DNA of 64,000 nucleotides from Cucumis sativus. Taxonomy: Eukaryota > Streptophyta > Magnoliopsida > Cucurbitales > Cucurbitaceae. The translations under genes and the position numbers were made by a program. The notes under the pieces are model-generated. The model saw only the letters and a list, made by a program, of their open reading frames with translations. It made no database searches and had not been told where the DNA came from. The stretch spans positions 13,504,075 through 13,568,074 of the forward strand of contig NC_026658.2 in NCBI RefSeq assembly GCF_000004075.3, given 5' to 3'. Shown piece by piece: positions 9,827 through 36,600 of this stretch (within the stretch, counting starts at the first letter, position 1; each line of letters begins with the position of its first letter).

Positions 9827-12800
9827 TCAACCACCTATTATTCCAAACCAATGAAGAATTACTGCTAATATCAGCATGCATATTGCTAAGATCATACCGG
9901 GACGTCCAAGTAACCAATTCTTTGCTTTCTTTCCGCCTTCTACACCTCTTTGAATTTTATCTGCCCAACGCATCTGTAATTAAGAGAGATTTTTTCTTTC
10001 TTTTATCAGAACCATAGAGAAGAAGAATTCTGTTTGGGGGATAACGGGAAGGGAAGCGAACGACGTACCATTTTATCTAAATCCTCCGGTGAGAAAGATG
10101 ATATGGCTTCCTGAGCTTTTGCTGCATCCTCAGGAGAAAGCTTCAGACCAAATTGTTCGCTCATATTTGCCATCATCTCTGGACTCATGTTCTTTATCAT
10201 TGATGTGAACATCTAACAGATTAAATTAAACAAAACCAATTATTAAGAGTGAGTTAAGTATGGTAAAAGCAAATGAACTCACTCATTTTATATCGTTTAT
10301 AGCTTAAGATTTACAAACCTGCTGCATGGCTGGATTTTTCATTTGACTTCTCATTTGTTCTTGCATATCAGTAGAAGAGGTTGGAATAGTTGAGTTAGAT
10401 GAACTACTTCGTAAGTTTGACAACGCATCAGAAGAACTAGTGTTGCGTGTGGTTCTACTTCCACTGATACTGGATTGTTGACTCTCAAAAGATTTTGATC
10501 CCGTATCAGAATCTGGTGGTACATTGCCATTCCCAGAAGCAGACTCGTTCCTTTTCAAAGATGATGCAGTTTCGAACATCCTTTGTAGGTCTTCAGGTGG
10601 CATACTACTCATTATACGACTGGCCGAACTGAGCATCTCCGGAGTCATGTTTGCACTGTCCAAATTTGGGCCTAAACTGTCTCCCTTGAGGGGATTTGCC
10701 TCTTGAAAAGAAGAAGCCAATTTAAGCATGTCTTGAAGCTCACTTGGAGACATTTTGCTAATCATATTTGAGGCAGTGGCAACCATGTCTGGAGATATAC
10801 CTCCAGATTTTCCAAAGTTCATAGCAGCTAGCGTATCGGGATCAGCATTTGAAACAAATCTCTGAAATGATCTATAAAAAATGTAAAAGAATAAAAACAC
10901 TGGTCAATAGTTGATAAGACTCCAACTGAAAATCTTGTTTCATTTCCAGAATAAATAAATATAATAAATCCTCACGCACAAAATCATTTGTAAGGATAGA
11001 AGAAAGTGATATAGAACTTAACTAGACAAAATACTCATAAATGTTCGTGGACCTAGTAAGGAAGAAAGTACTACAATTTTTTTAATATAAAAAAGAACAT
11101 TCCTATTGAAGAAGACAAAAGAGGAAGAACGATGAATAGCCCAAAAGAATACAATAACTTCAATGATTAGCTCAACGCCTACTATAAAATAATTAAGTCA
11201 AAAAATTCTGATTAAAGCATGCAGACCTGATAGCTTCTGGATCATCTCTCAGTCCCTGCAAACTCTCAGAGTTTATACTCTTCTTGTAGGCATCAGCAAT
11301 CTTAGAATTGTCAATAACTTCTGGTGGTTTTGAAACAGAACTGTTTGTGGATATAGGGTTGTCTTCTTCAACTATTTCTTCAATGACAACTCCTATGGAA
11401 TAGTTTAGAAATGCAATGTCAGGTTCAATTTCTACGTAATTTTTCCTCCCACCGCTCTCAAGGTACATAAAATGCAGTGGAGAAAAGCAAAAAGGAAATA
11501 CCTTTAGGTACATTCCCCCCACCTTGTTCGTTCAATTTTTTCTTGGCATCCCTGTGGCAACAATTATTTTCGCAGAATATATCAGATGAATGAAGAAAGC
11601 CACTTGAAAACATGTGATACAGTAGATTACAAATACAAGAGCAGGTGTTAAATTCTCAGTTGAACTTCCTACGAAACAGAACTCTCTGAGTAAGCGCCTA
11701 CTTAGCCCAAAAATAAAATAAATTGGGGAAGGTGAGTCATTTCTCCATCTGAACCACACAAAGACTGGCAAGAGTTTCAAAGACTGGTAGTATAAAATAT
11801 TTGGGGAAAAATAACTCACGATAAAACATCTGCAATAGTTTCATCATCAGGAGAAACTTCATGTGCCTTGCTCAAATCAGAAACAGCATCCTAACAAAAT
11901 GAAATCCAGAAAAAATATCAGCAGATAGTAGAATTTGAATGAGTATAGTATCGTAAAATCAGTTAGGTAGCCATCAATCATCACAAACTCACTTGAAATT
12001 GACATAACTCTTTATATGCTTGACCTCTCCGGTAAAGTGCTTTTGCATTTCTCGAATCATATGCCAAAACCTACAGTAAGTGAAATCTTTGGTATCATAA
12101 ATATAAAAAATTCAATCATTTGAATAAATGCCACCTTTGAAATAATAATCATATGTAAAAAAAAAAAAAAATTAAATGAAAATCTTGGTCAGAGTTAAGG
12201 GTGTGAAAATTCCCCACGGAATAACAAGGATTCTGGCACCTCATACATAGGAGGTTGTTGTCAATTAATAATCCATGAAACAATTGAATTCCTAAAAGCA
12301 CATGGCTAGCAGCAGAGTGCATCACTCAGCAACCGGTATACTTTCCTTTTAGTAAAGATGTCATGTAAAAGATGTTTAAAGCAAGGACTCCATCTCTCCC
12401 CAATCAAAGGGCTTGCTGCCTTTCAAATCTAAACATGAATATGAGTGTTTTAATTAAAAACAAGGGATTTCCTTCAACCAAGTAATGAACAATTTCACTT
12501 TTCTCCTCCCATGCTTGGAAATTTTCCACTACATCGAACTTCACAATCCAAGCTTATACAAAAGTTCAAACAGTTCAGTTGGAATCAAGATTGTGCATTT
12601 TATGTGGTGACACACTGGAATACAAGTTATTGATCACATAGCTTGTCTAGGAACTTTTTACATCAAAGCTGATTATGTTTGTAATAACTAATAAGGATAC
12701 AAGATATTACACCATGTTGATAGCATACAAAAAGAAAAGCTAAGAGCACATAATATCACATCGATATGGTAAACTGAAATTTAAGAATTAGAAAGAAAAA

Positions 12801-14015
12801 AATCTGCTTACCTCGGAACCCTCCCTTATGCAGTCATGATACTGTTTTGTTTTCAAGTAACATGACATCAAATTGAGTGAACAAGCTAACAGAAGTGTTC
12901 GTCCTTTGGAAGATGAAATCCCCTTGAGGTTATTCTTAGCCTAAGAATCTCGAAGTAAAGACAGAGAAGTCATGAATATGCTCAAAGAAAGATAGTGATG
13001 AGAGAGCAAGAGAGAGAAAATAAAATATATGATATACTCACGAGCAAATATTTTTCCGAGGCATCATTGAACTTCCCCTGACTGTGAAGCTTGTTCCCCT
13101 ACTTGATGAATTACCAATCAGAATATTCTCAATAGAATCAAATACATTGTTGAAAAAAAAACATCCCCTGCCTCCATAGAGCAGTGTTTGAATCAAACCC
13201 TATAAGTATTACCTGTGCCTTCAGCATTTCAGCTGCATTTAATTCATAGTTGGCCTGTGCATCAACACGGGTACGCATAGTTGCAATCTCTTCAGGTGAT
13301 GCATTGGCCATCTTCTCGCCAATTTTAGCCATATCCTCTGGACGTGTGTGCTTCAACTGCTCCGCAGCGTATTTGAAGTCATCAGGACGCATGTTCTTCA
13401 TGCTTTCTGAGGCCATCTTCATCAATTCTGGATTAGCCATCATCTGAAAATTTATATAACTCAGCAATTTCAGTTATACAGTGACAGGTCGAATACACGA
13501 GATATTAAATAAATTATAAGCAATTAACAGCATACTGGCCGAGCACGCAAATGGTATGTTCAATCCTTAAATTACAACCAATTCCACGATGTTTACATAG
13601 CAACTTGAAGTTTTCTGGATACTTTTCTTTTGAGACGATCCAAAGGGAAATAAACATCGGTGCTCTTTCGTAATAGAATAAACGCAGGCAGACAATAGAA
13701 CGGGGTAAAGCTAAGTGATCTTAATATCCACAAATTATAAAATTCGAAAACTTCTCAATATCACGGAGATCGTTAAAACAAAATCACGAGTTAAGATCTG
13801 CCACCGACTGAAAACAAAACTATGGGGCAATGATTTCCATTCTTTTAAATTAAAAGAAAAAAAAGTGCAATTAATGTCCCCAAGATCTACATCGAAATCT
13901 AAAATTGTAAACAAAAAACAAAACTCCATACCTGTTGTTGGATTTTGGCGAAGTCCGCTGGGGACATGCGACTCATCTGTTCCTGAGCCAGCCTCATGAG
14001 CTCCGGATCCATCAT
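9827..14015 (-). CDS. OEP61: Outer envelope protein 61 (TPR7-type chaperone receptor)
   Basis: Tail-anchored TPR co-chaperone receptor at the chloroplast outer envelope and ER, known to bind Hsp70/Hsp90 C-termini and linked to preprotein delivery. Eleven exons join in phase: 13932-14015, 13213-13443, 13042-13098, 12812-12940, 11993-12070, 11820-11890, 11502-11551, 11227-11392, 10319-10871, 10069-10212 and 9827-9973, giving 569 residues. The start is the ATGATG pair ([19 protein letters not shown]). Residues ~30-105 are the methionine-rich [20 protein letters not shown] region. The TPR core ([56 protein letters not shown]) spans ~106-250. STI1/DP-like repeats with [11 protein letters not shown] and [19 protein letters not shown] follow. 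A C-terminal membrane anchor ([16 protein letters not shown]) precedes IIGG-stop. The length is close to the Arabidopsis protein. Confidence 0.93.
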
Positions 14016-14967
14016 TCCCGTTGGATTCAAAATCTTCCTCTGTCAATAATCACTCGTTCTTCAGGGAGAAACGGAGAGTGGGAGGTAATGATAAAGAAAG
14101 GTAGAAAAAGGAGGATCTAGGGATTTGAAGAGGAGAGAATTTTCCAAAAACCATATAAAGACAAGACAATACAAGAAAGAGAAGCCCTAAGGTCCGAATT
14201 GGAGGGCACCACCACCGGAAACTGAGAAATGGAATCGGAATCGGAATGAAGAGGGAATTAAACTAGGGACGTAAGATTAAGAGCAAAAAGGAATGGTAGA
14301 ATTGTCGTATATCGCCGTTGATCTGTTGGAATATATGAAAGGAGTTTGCATAGATACGGATGATGAAGAAACCAAAATCAACGAGGAACACCAATTTGTG
14401 TCAATTCCCGGCCCCAATTGACCCGCCCTTTTAACTTCTTTCTATATATATATATATATATATATATTTACGCATCCATCCCATCTCTTTCTAAATATTA
14501 TGAGTTTTCATTTATTATTTTCATCAATACAAATCTTTTTCTTTTTTGAAGTTCTTAATGACTCAATAACATTATTATTAGTATACTATTCTTTTCATAC
14601 TCATACTTCTCTAAATCATATGGGGTTCTATTTATTGTGTGTACCATTTCCTTCATTTTCATTTTTTTCACATTTTGAAATATCCTTTCTCTCTCGTCGA
14701 TCGAAGACTCTAAATACTCTTTGTGTTTTGATAACGGAATGAGAGTCCAAAAGTTTATTACTATTTAATTATGTAGTAACTGATTTACATAGATTATACA
14801 ATTAACTAACCATTTTATAGACACGTATCTTTATAAAATTGGAGGAGTTGTATTGTTGGTAAGAAATTCCAACATAGTTCGATGGTTTATGAATATATGA
14901 ATTACGATTGAAACACTTTTATTAAGCAGATTGATTGGGGGATGGGAATGGGATGGAGGAGGAGGAA
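14016..14967. other. Intergenic: OEP61 promoter and CXE 3' region
   Basis: The left part holds the OEP61 5' UTR and promoter; the right part should be the 3' UTR of the carboxylesterase. It includes a (TA)n microsatellite at about 14442-14468. I see no gene. Confidence 0.5.
14442..14468. repeat. (TA)n microsatellite
   Basis: Uninterrupted TA dinucleotide run of about 13 units in the OEP61 upstream region. Confidence 0.9.
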
Positions 14968-16022
14968 TCAGAGAGAGTGTTGGGCAACAAAATGGTTGAT
15001 GAGAAGCATTAATTGATTAGAAGCTTCAGAATTTGGATCAATGGTAAAGAATCCATGTTGTTTTTCTTCAAACTCCACCAAGTCTATCTTCTTCCCCTGT
15101 TTTTTCAGCTCCTCTACGTATTCCACCGCTCGATCTTTCAGCAAATCGGCGCCGGCCACCACCACCACTATCGGATCCATTTCCACCGCTTCCAAGTTCA
15201 GGCTTCTCGGTCCGAACACATTCACAAGAGGATGATCAGTGTTGCTTCCGATTGGGATCGACAATCTCCAAAACCTGCTCAATCGTCAAAACCAAAAACT
15301 AACTTCACTGTAATCGAAACTCAAAAACTTCAACTTCAAATTCAAATTTCATTATCTGATTTCAACCTGTCGATGAGCTCCAGATTGAGAAATGCTTCTT
15401 TAGAGCCTTCAGCCTCGGACCGAGTCCTCACCGTTCCGCCGAAGAATGGCCCCAGGAGAACGTAACCTCTCACTTGAACTGGCGCCAACTCAGGCGAACC
15501 TACGCCAAGTCCCACCGCAAGATGATGAGCGATGTTTCCACCGGCGGAGTCACCGCTGATGAAAACTGTGCTGAAATCGGCCACTTCGGCCAGCCAGGGA
15601 TCAGGGTGGTCTGATTCAGCTTGGGCTTGAAGCCACCGAAGAGCCGCGAAACCGTCATCAATGGCAGCCGGGAGGCGATTTTCCGGAGCGAGACGGTAGT
15701 CAGGGGAGATGACGAGAGCAGAAAGCTCGGAGGCAAGGCGGAAGCAGTAATTTTGGCAATTGGGCCAGGTGCGGGAGCCGATGCAGAAGCCGCCACCGTG
15801 GATGTAGAAAAAGACGGGAAGCTTGGGAGAAGAAATGTGGGCAGGTTTGTAGAGACGGAGGTGCAGGTTGTGGATGGGGTCAAAGAGAAGGTCTTTCCAT
15901 AGAACGGAACCGTCGTCGAGGACAGGGACACTGAAGCTTGGATTGGAAGAACGGACTATCGAGCCATCGCTGTAAACGCGGAGAACACCACGACACTCAT
16001 CGACTTCAATGGGAGCAGCCAT
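14968..16022 (-). CDS. CXE15: Carboxylesterase 15-like alpha/beta hydrolase
   Basis: Plant carboxylesterase of the hormone-sensitive-lipase/GID1-like group. Arabidopsis CXE15 is reported to inactivate strigolactones by hydrolysis. Two exons, 15367-16022 and 14968-15274, share an AG|G arginine split by a 92-bp GT-AG intron and give 320 residues. The start is MAAPIEVDECRGVLRVYSDG. The oxyanion motif HGGGF is at ~75-79. The nucleophile elbow GDSAGGN has Ser159. The acid is probably D262 in AGADLL, and the base is H292 in KQHGFF. The full triad is intact and the length is typical. Unlike GID1 receptors, it keeps the catalytic His. The assignment to CXE15 rather than a neighbouring CXE is by remembered similarity (the DECRGVLRVYSDGSIVRS start), so the substrate is inferred. 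No signal peptide is visible, which fits a cytosolic enzyme. Confidence 0.88.
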
Positions 16023-17794
16023 GGCTTCAGCTCAACAAAGAAGAGATGAGAAAGGAAGGTGGAAAAAGGGAAGAATTAAAGGAGAGAAAAGGGCGAGTGG
16101 CCGGCAGCCGCCTGAGACTGCCGTTTTCTGGTGAATACTTCTGTCCTATCGAATATCATCAATTGGTTTTTGTTTTGTTTTACTTTTAATTGTTAAATGT
16201 TATATGATGTTTGAATAAAACTAATGGTTATTTATTGTGAGGATAATACAGATGTGAAGGAATACGAAAAGATGCACATAACGCTGACAAGGCAGACATT
16301 ATATAAATAAATGGTGTCTGCTTCAAAAAAATACCAATTTGCTGATGCACAAAAGCACCACCACCACAGCCAAAAACAGGCCGCGTCATATTTGTACAAG
16401 CTTCTCCTTTGGTTGAATTTTAGGTGCTGAAGTCCCCGTCTATTTGAATCAAAAGGACCCAGTTAGACCATTAATTGACTAACTGATTGTTGAATGCAAG
16501 GTGCTTACTTGGTAAAATCTATTTAGTATCCACAGATTGTAAGCAAGTTATTTCCCCTTGAATCAGTCCAGCAGTCCGATTCCACTTCATAAAATATCAT
16601 CCTTGATGAAAGTAGAAGTTATAGGGAATGACCTTTGTGACAGTCGGAGAAGCATACCTCAATTTTTTAAATGTAGAACTGGAGAGGTACATAGGGAGGC
16701 TGCGTCCAATTCAATTTATCAACTATGCATGATCCATACCCAACTATGCAGCGAAGACACGAATGGGTGAAAGAGAAACAACAGTGAGACGAGAAGGGAA
16801 GTGAAGTGAATGAAAGAAGAATAAAGATCAAGACGTAATATTATTATTAAATTATACTCTTTCTCATTTTTTTGTTCTCTAAACGTACATTCATAATTTA
16901 ATTTTTTAGAAAAAATTCACGTTAGTTAAACATCCAATACAAAAATGGAATATGAAAACTAAAAACAATAATGGGAAGATAAAAAAAGGACAAAATAAGA
17001 AAGGAGTTATGTAATAATATGTATAGAAGAAGTAGCCAAGTAAAAATGTTTACTTCTCAAAAGAAAAGAAAAGAAAAGAAACGGAAGACAAAATGAAGAA
17101 GTGCCTGTTGTCCTGGATGACAAGAAATGCAATACACAGCCGTGGACAAAAGATGAAGTTTACAACCATGACTGCCCCCCAATTCCTGACTAAACCAAAA
17201 AAAAAAAAAAAACGGGAAAATAAAAGGGAAAAAATTTTAATAATAACAACAATAATAATATTTGAGGTCCCCAACTATACTTTGTGTACATTCAACTACT
17301 TAGTCAAAAAAAATCTTGTTTTATGAACTATAGATTACAAACTCAACTGATGCTGAGGGAGGGCCTCTTTTCTCTCTGCATGGTCAACGGGTAGGAGGGA
17401 GGGAGGATTAGGAAGAAGTAGTAGGGAAGAGGGGAGGGAAGAGTAACCCTCTCCACCTGTTGTAATTAACAAAGATCAGGGGGGGGATTTTGATTTTTTT
17501 TGACACTAAAAAACAAACACATCCATCGAAGAAGAAGCAGAAGAAGAAGAAGAAGAAGAAAATCCTTCCCCCATCATCATCCGTTATCCATAATCCATAG
17601 AATATCCCATATCCATCGCATTGCTAGAGAATAAATGGCCAACAGAATCTAAATGGAATCCTGCTCCAGTGCTCACCAATCTAACAACCCCATATGTGTG
17701 GTAGCTTTTCCAACTCATCTACTAAATTGCCTCTATCAAAGACACAACCAACCCCAGCCATGTCTTCTCTTTGTCTTTATCTTCTTTCTTTTCA
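16023..17794. other. Intergenic: CXE promoter and UBP 3' region
   Basis: The left side holds the promoter of the carboxylesterase; a minus-strand TATTTATATAA run lies near 16300. The right side, toward 17350-17794, should be the 3' UTR of the deubiquitinase gene. There is a GAA-rich microsatellite at about 17538-17561 and purine-rich tracts near 17395-17440. I see no gene. Confidence 0.5.
17538..17561. repeat. (GAA)n microsatellite
   Basis: Run of GAA/AAG triplets just beyond the 3' end of the deubiquitinase gene. A similar GAA run lies at about 3521-3539. Confidence 0.85.
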
Positions 17795-31700
<13,906 letters not shown>

Positions 31701-31800
31701 GGTCTCTGCAGCCTTGGAAGAGAGAGTTAGGGGTGGGGGAAAAAGAAAAGAAAAAACCAAAATGAGAGCGAAGTGCTAAACGAGGAATGTCACTTCCTCA

Positions 31801-31808
31801 TTATATAT
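31801..31808 (-). promoter_or_regulatory. Probable TATA box of UBP12/13
   Basis: On the minus strand CATTATATATAATG lies about 100 bases upstream of the start codon at 31700. That spacing would give a 5' UTR of about 70 bases. Confidence 0.45.
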
Positions 31809-31809
31809 A

Positions 31810-34441
31810 ATGGGCACTTTTGGAATTTCGTTCATCTTACTTCCAAGGGGGCATTGCTCGCCATACCATCAAACCTCTCTTCCTCTCACTTTTGGGCCTA
31901 TTGTACCTCTTCCCCTGTCCTTCGGCCCATTCTCACTTTAACACTATCATGGGCTCCACCTTTTAATTACTACCTTTTTCTAAGTCTATCATCATTAAAT
32001 ACGTTACCAACATTTTTTTAATTATCGTAAATATAGTCAAATCTATTCGTCGTAATAAGCTGTATCGAGACTTGTATGAGTGATGAAAGTCCTTTCCAGT
32101 AACCGAACTTGTAGCTTTGTTAGGGTTGGTCTTCCTCTTGAAAGCTCTTTATGTACCATTTATGTTCATCACTTAAAGATGTAGTTTGAATGCTCAAAAT
32201 TTTCACATTCATTAATATTTTAGAATATCCGTTAGTTGAGAAGGATGGAATCCATGTAGACAATGTATATTAGTTAGGTAAATATCTGTTTGAAGTGTTT
32301 GTTTAGTGCGTTTGCAATCCATTTGAGTTTACGTGGTCTAATGCAAAATATTTTGTGTAAAGGAGCATATAGAAAAAAGAGACAAGCCTCGCTTGATATA
32401 TTAACTTTAACTTGTTTACTCTAGCTAGCTAAAGTTCACTAGACATACAATAAAACAAATAATACATAACATGATATCCAAAAGTGTACATGCTATCTTA
32501 CATATCATTTGACCATGGTACATCACAATGTTGCCTAATCAATATCAAAGTTCGTTAATGCACTTTCCAGCTCATACCGATGAAAAACACACATGTAGCT
32601 AGATTCTTCAATAATTCTCCAATAGTTTATCTTTTGCCAACATCGACATCGTCTGCAACTTTTACAAACGTTGCAAAAACTGCTAATACAGTCACATAGA
32701 CTACTTTGAAACTTTCATACAATTTTTAAGTCAGTTAAATAAATAAATAAAGTCTTTGTCAACTATAGTGTGTTCATCTCAACATTTTAAGTTTTACCTT
32801 CATACGTGTAATTGTGGCATCGTTGGTTACAATCGATGCTTCATCTTGCATTGGTATGTACAGCAAGTCAACAATTGATACCTTGTCAATCTGGTAGAAA
32901 AAACGAAATACACTCTTCTATCAATAGGGTTTCAAATGTTGAATGTAAATTATATTATATCTTTAAAACCTTTACATTGTGTTGTGTTTGTTAAATATTT
33001 TTCATTTGGTTACATTTGCATCTACTCCATGACCTTAACCTTGCTTTTTCAATAAATTACCGCATCATAAAGCTTAAAATTCAAACTAATCCTTGTGTTT
33101 TTTTGCTTGTGCTTTTGATTAATTTTTCATTCCAACAATTTTAATATTCTACTTTGGTTTGTGTACTTTTTAATTTTGTTAGCATTATTTAAATTTTAAA
33201 AATAATGTTTACGTAATCTTGTTTTAATGTATATATATCTTTATGTTGTAAAAGTGAAGCTCAAGATCAGGATAAACTTTTGATTTATCTCTTTTGGTAG
33301 TTTTGTTATTGGATGAATATGTCATATAAGCTTAACATTTGTATGCAATTTTCTAATTATAGGTTTCAAGCAACAAGCAACTTGTTAACGAAGATAAACT
33401 AAAACCACATTCAAAGTTCATACTAAATAATATTTGTAGAGTGACGTTACAAGTACGTAAGAGCGTTTTAGTGTAATTTTGGATTTAGTAGATTTTTATC
33501 TTGCATATAGCTTACAATGCACCCGTTTGAAGCTAGACAAACAAATAACATTAAGACACATCAAACTTCAACGGAAATAACATTACGATGCACCAGTTAG
33601 AGTAATAAAATTTCAACATAGAACTCAATTCTCAACTGCATATAACTCGTGCTAGTTGGGCTATAGATAAATGATTACTCATGACTTGAATAACAACGAT
33701 TTGAACATACATTTGATTGAGACGTTGCCCACACGATCTAAATGTCAAATGCTCGAATATTATATAATGAATCGTAAAAAGACAATGGTATTTCAAAGGA
33801 AAATGTTTCTTACGAAAGACGATAATGTTAAGTTCAATTTGAAATTCTACATTTATATTCTCATCGCTGGCAATAAATAAAAAACTATATTTAAACAATT
33901 TGACGTGACACACAAACACGTATGTTTGCTCCATATGTATATAGTTACTTTTAATTTCATACACATATATTGCTCCATGTGTACATAGTTATTTTTAATT
34001 TCATGCTAATTTGAACCAACCGATCTCTATATTAATATATTAATACATAATGGTAAACCAAAAATTATATCCATGCTTAAAATACAATGGAAACATGCAA
34101 CAAAGAAACCATCAAACGGGATTGAGGGTTCGAGTTTCATCGTGAATTCCACGAAGATGCATAACAAATTTGCAATAAAATATATGTTATAGAATCGAAA
34201 ATTTATTCGTAAGGAATAAACTATGCACATAAGACTCCTAAATTCATGGCTAATCAAGCTGCATTCGATCTGCTGCATCAAGATAGAGACATGGAGGGTG
34301 ATCTGAACAACATGCAACGATAACGGAATGATTTCCTACAAATGGATTCAAACACACGCCGCATTCCAACGAAATCGCCATGAAAGGTGAATTTGTAAGC
34401 TCGGAACCTTCAAATCGAAAGCCTCTCCGGACAAGTTAAAG
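31810..34441. other. Intergenic, no gene recognised
   Basis: AT-rich stretch between the UBP12/13 promoter and the 3' end of CRR42. It contains an imperfect 44-bp tandem duplication at about 33923-34004. Reading frames such as 33632-33964 and 34027-34317 do not look coding. Confidence 0.5.
33923..34004. repeat. Imperfect tandem duplication, ~44-bp period
   Basis: TTGCTCCATATGTATATAGTTA followed by TTTTAATTTCAT recurs as TTGCTCCATGTGTACATAGTTA followed by TTTTAATTTCAT, with a short spacer. Confidence 0.65.
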
Positions 34442-34970
34442 CTATTGATCGAGTTCTAATGCTCTAAAATACCTTCCATCTATGAGGTAAGTCCCGACCT
34501 TAAGCCGCACGGCCCACACGTCCTTAGGTTTTCTCGACACGATTCTGTTCAATCACACACGATAAAGCAACGGAACAGACAGTACTTAGTTACCAAAAAA
34601 AGAAAAACGATGCACGTAATGTGTTCGATGAAATGTTAAAGACAGAGGACGAGTGGCAATTGGGTAATCACCTGCCGACGTCGCCGGGGTTGATTATGCC
34701 GGAATTGACCCTGAGACATGGAACTGAGGCTGCGGTCTTTATCATCTTGGGAGCCTCGATTACGATAACGGGGGACCCGATCTCGAGTTTCTGACTTTTT
34801 GGCGGCGACGTCTGGCCGTCTGCTGGCGATGCACTGGATTCGCATTTCACGATGCTTCGCGGTTGTGAACGAGTGGTCAGAGTGTTGGAAACGTTGAAGG
34901 AAGAGATGGAAGTGAGGATTCTAATGTTGGGGCGCGAGAATGGTGTTGTAGGAGGAAGATAAGCAGCCAT
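34442..34970 (-). CDS. CRR42: CHLORORESPIRATORY REDUCTION 42, chloroplast NDH assembly factor
   Basis: Small chloroplast stromal protein of the DUF3148 type. Its Arabidopsis counterpart is needed to assemble subcomplex A of the chloroplast NDH complex, which mediates cyclic electron flow. Two exons, 34672-34970 and 34442-34544, join at an AG|A arginine across a 127-bp GT-AG intron and give 133 residues. The start MAAYLPPTTPFSRPNIRIL opens a Ser/Thr-rich transit peptide running to about residue 45. The mature domain runs from GSPVIVIEAPKMIKTAASVP through RVNSGIINPGDVGRIVSRKP to VWAVRLKVGTYLIDGRYFRALELDQ-stop. The length and domain match the family. A second frame across exon 1 is shadow. Assignment rests on remembered sequence similarity. 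Confidence 0.85.
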
Positions 34971-35873
34971 TGGAATCGTATCTTATCACCAATGTTTCGA
35001 GTCAATGTTATATTTGGGAACGGGTGTTGTGGTTAGAACGATAGTTAAGGTGGACCCATTTTCTTTAGACTTTAGATCTAATTATCTATCTAATCATATG
35101 TTTTTTTTTTTCTTTCATTTAATTTGTTTTTCAAATTTGTATTTTTATCAATTGTACGATATATGAACAAAAAAAAATGAACCCATCGAAAATATGATAT
35201 GCAACTACCTATTCGAAAGGTTTAAATTATTAGAATTTAATCTTTGACGTTGCAAGTTTAATTGTATTTAATTTGATATCTTCTTATATTTTTTTTATTA
35301 ATGCCATATATAGTGAACATTTTTCCTTTATTGTTTTGTGTCTCACCTTGTCATGCTATGGCTTTGACTTTACGATGACAATGCAATATTTGATAAATGA
35401 TACTTTGATACATCTTGGAATAATAAATAGTTCATTCAATTTTCTTGGATTGATGTCAACCATAAACCAATCGGTCTTATAGAACAAGGATCATTCCCAA
35501 TGTTTAATAAATGACAAAATCGATAGTCATAGCCTGTGATCCAATAATTATTTTGAAAATCACAAGATTTAGGGAAAAACAAAAGAAATGCATTTTTTTT
35601 ATTGTATTTGAAAAAACGTTTGATTTCAATTCAAAATTCAAAATATAATTTGGAAATGGAAGAGTGCATGTTACGTTCACAATTTCTAAAAACAAAAAAC
35701 GGCAATTTATTGTTTTGTTTTAAAAAGTAAGCATACCAAACAATATATAGTTTATAAAATTATTAAAAATAAAATTATGTACACTACTTTCACAACTCCT
35801 AGTTAAAAAACAATTAAAATAATTAAAAATTACGATATTTCTTTCCCTTGTCTTTTGTTTTATAGAACCCGAT

Positions 35874-36035
35874 CATATTGATGTGATAAAATTATCTAAT
35901 TTGACATGAAGTATTATTATTCTTTTCGACTAGATCATGTAGATCATATTGATCTTGTGATATTGATGTGATAGAATTGTTTAATTTGACATGAAGTATT
36001 ATTATTATTTTTGACTAGATCATATACGTAATTTT
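35874..36035. repeat. Imperfect tandem repeat, ~80-bp units
   Basis: The block ATATTGATGTGATA, AATTTGACATGAAGTATTAT, GACTAGATCAT occurs twice, starting near 35876 and 35958. A third partial unit (ACTAGATCATGTACGTAATTTTG) lies near 36081-36103, immediately before the SINE scrap. Confidence 0.7.
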
Positions 36036-36097
36036 GGTGTTGTGCCATAGTGGTTTCCTTGGACTATTTCATTTTTCTTTACTAGATCATGTACGTA

Positions 36098-36160
36098 ATT
36101 TTGAACCCGAGACCTCTTATCCACAATAACATACAAGTGCCAGTTGAGCTAAACTCATGT
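36098..36160 (-). repeat. tRNA-like SINE fragment
   Basis: Read on the minus strand it has an A-box (TAGCTCAACTGGCA, near 36138-36151) and a degenerate B-box (GGGTTCAAAATT, near 36098-36109). It is the same family and orientation as the fragment at 1-75. No cloverleaf is evident. Confidence 0.5.
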
Positions 36161-36600
36161 GGGCTATTTCAATTTTTTTCTTCTCTTTTTTGTTTGCTAC
36201 AACTTGATTTTTTTTTTTGTATGAACGACCTCCAAATTGAGGTACAGATGAAACATAGCCCACAATTCAAATTATGATGAGTAATGACCTTATGATGATG
36301 CTAGTCGACGACAAATTTACCAAAATAACCCCATCTTTTGTGAGGCTTACAAACTTTTTCTCATTCTCATTCTCATTCTCATTTTTCACTTGTCATTCTC
36401 GTCCAACGTAATACCCAAAATTTTCATTACTTTCAACTTTTCATTCACCTTTCTCGTTCCAAGTACCTATTTCTTGTTTATCTATGATTTTTCCCATGTT
36501 TTTCTTCTCTCCTTTTAGCTCATGCAGAACGAACGAAAAAAAAAAAAGCAAAAGGAAGAAAGAAAACATAAAAATGGAAGAAAAGGAAAATGATGACAAG

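Noticed and set aside
15500..15931. 143-codon minus-strand frame rich in Ser/Thr
   Set aside because: Out-of-frame shadow of the carboxylesterase exon 1.
33632..33964. 110-codon minus-strand frame in the spacer
   Set aside because: AT-rich composition, low-complexity residues, overlaps a tandem duplication, no recognisable domain.
34636..34845. 69-codon minus-strand frame
   Set aside because: Alternate frame of CRR42 exon 1.
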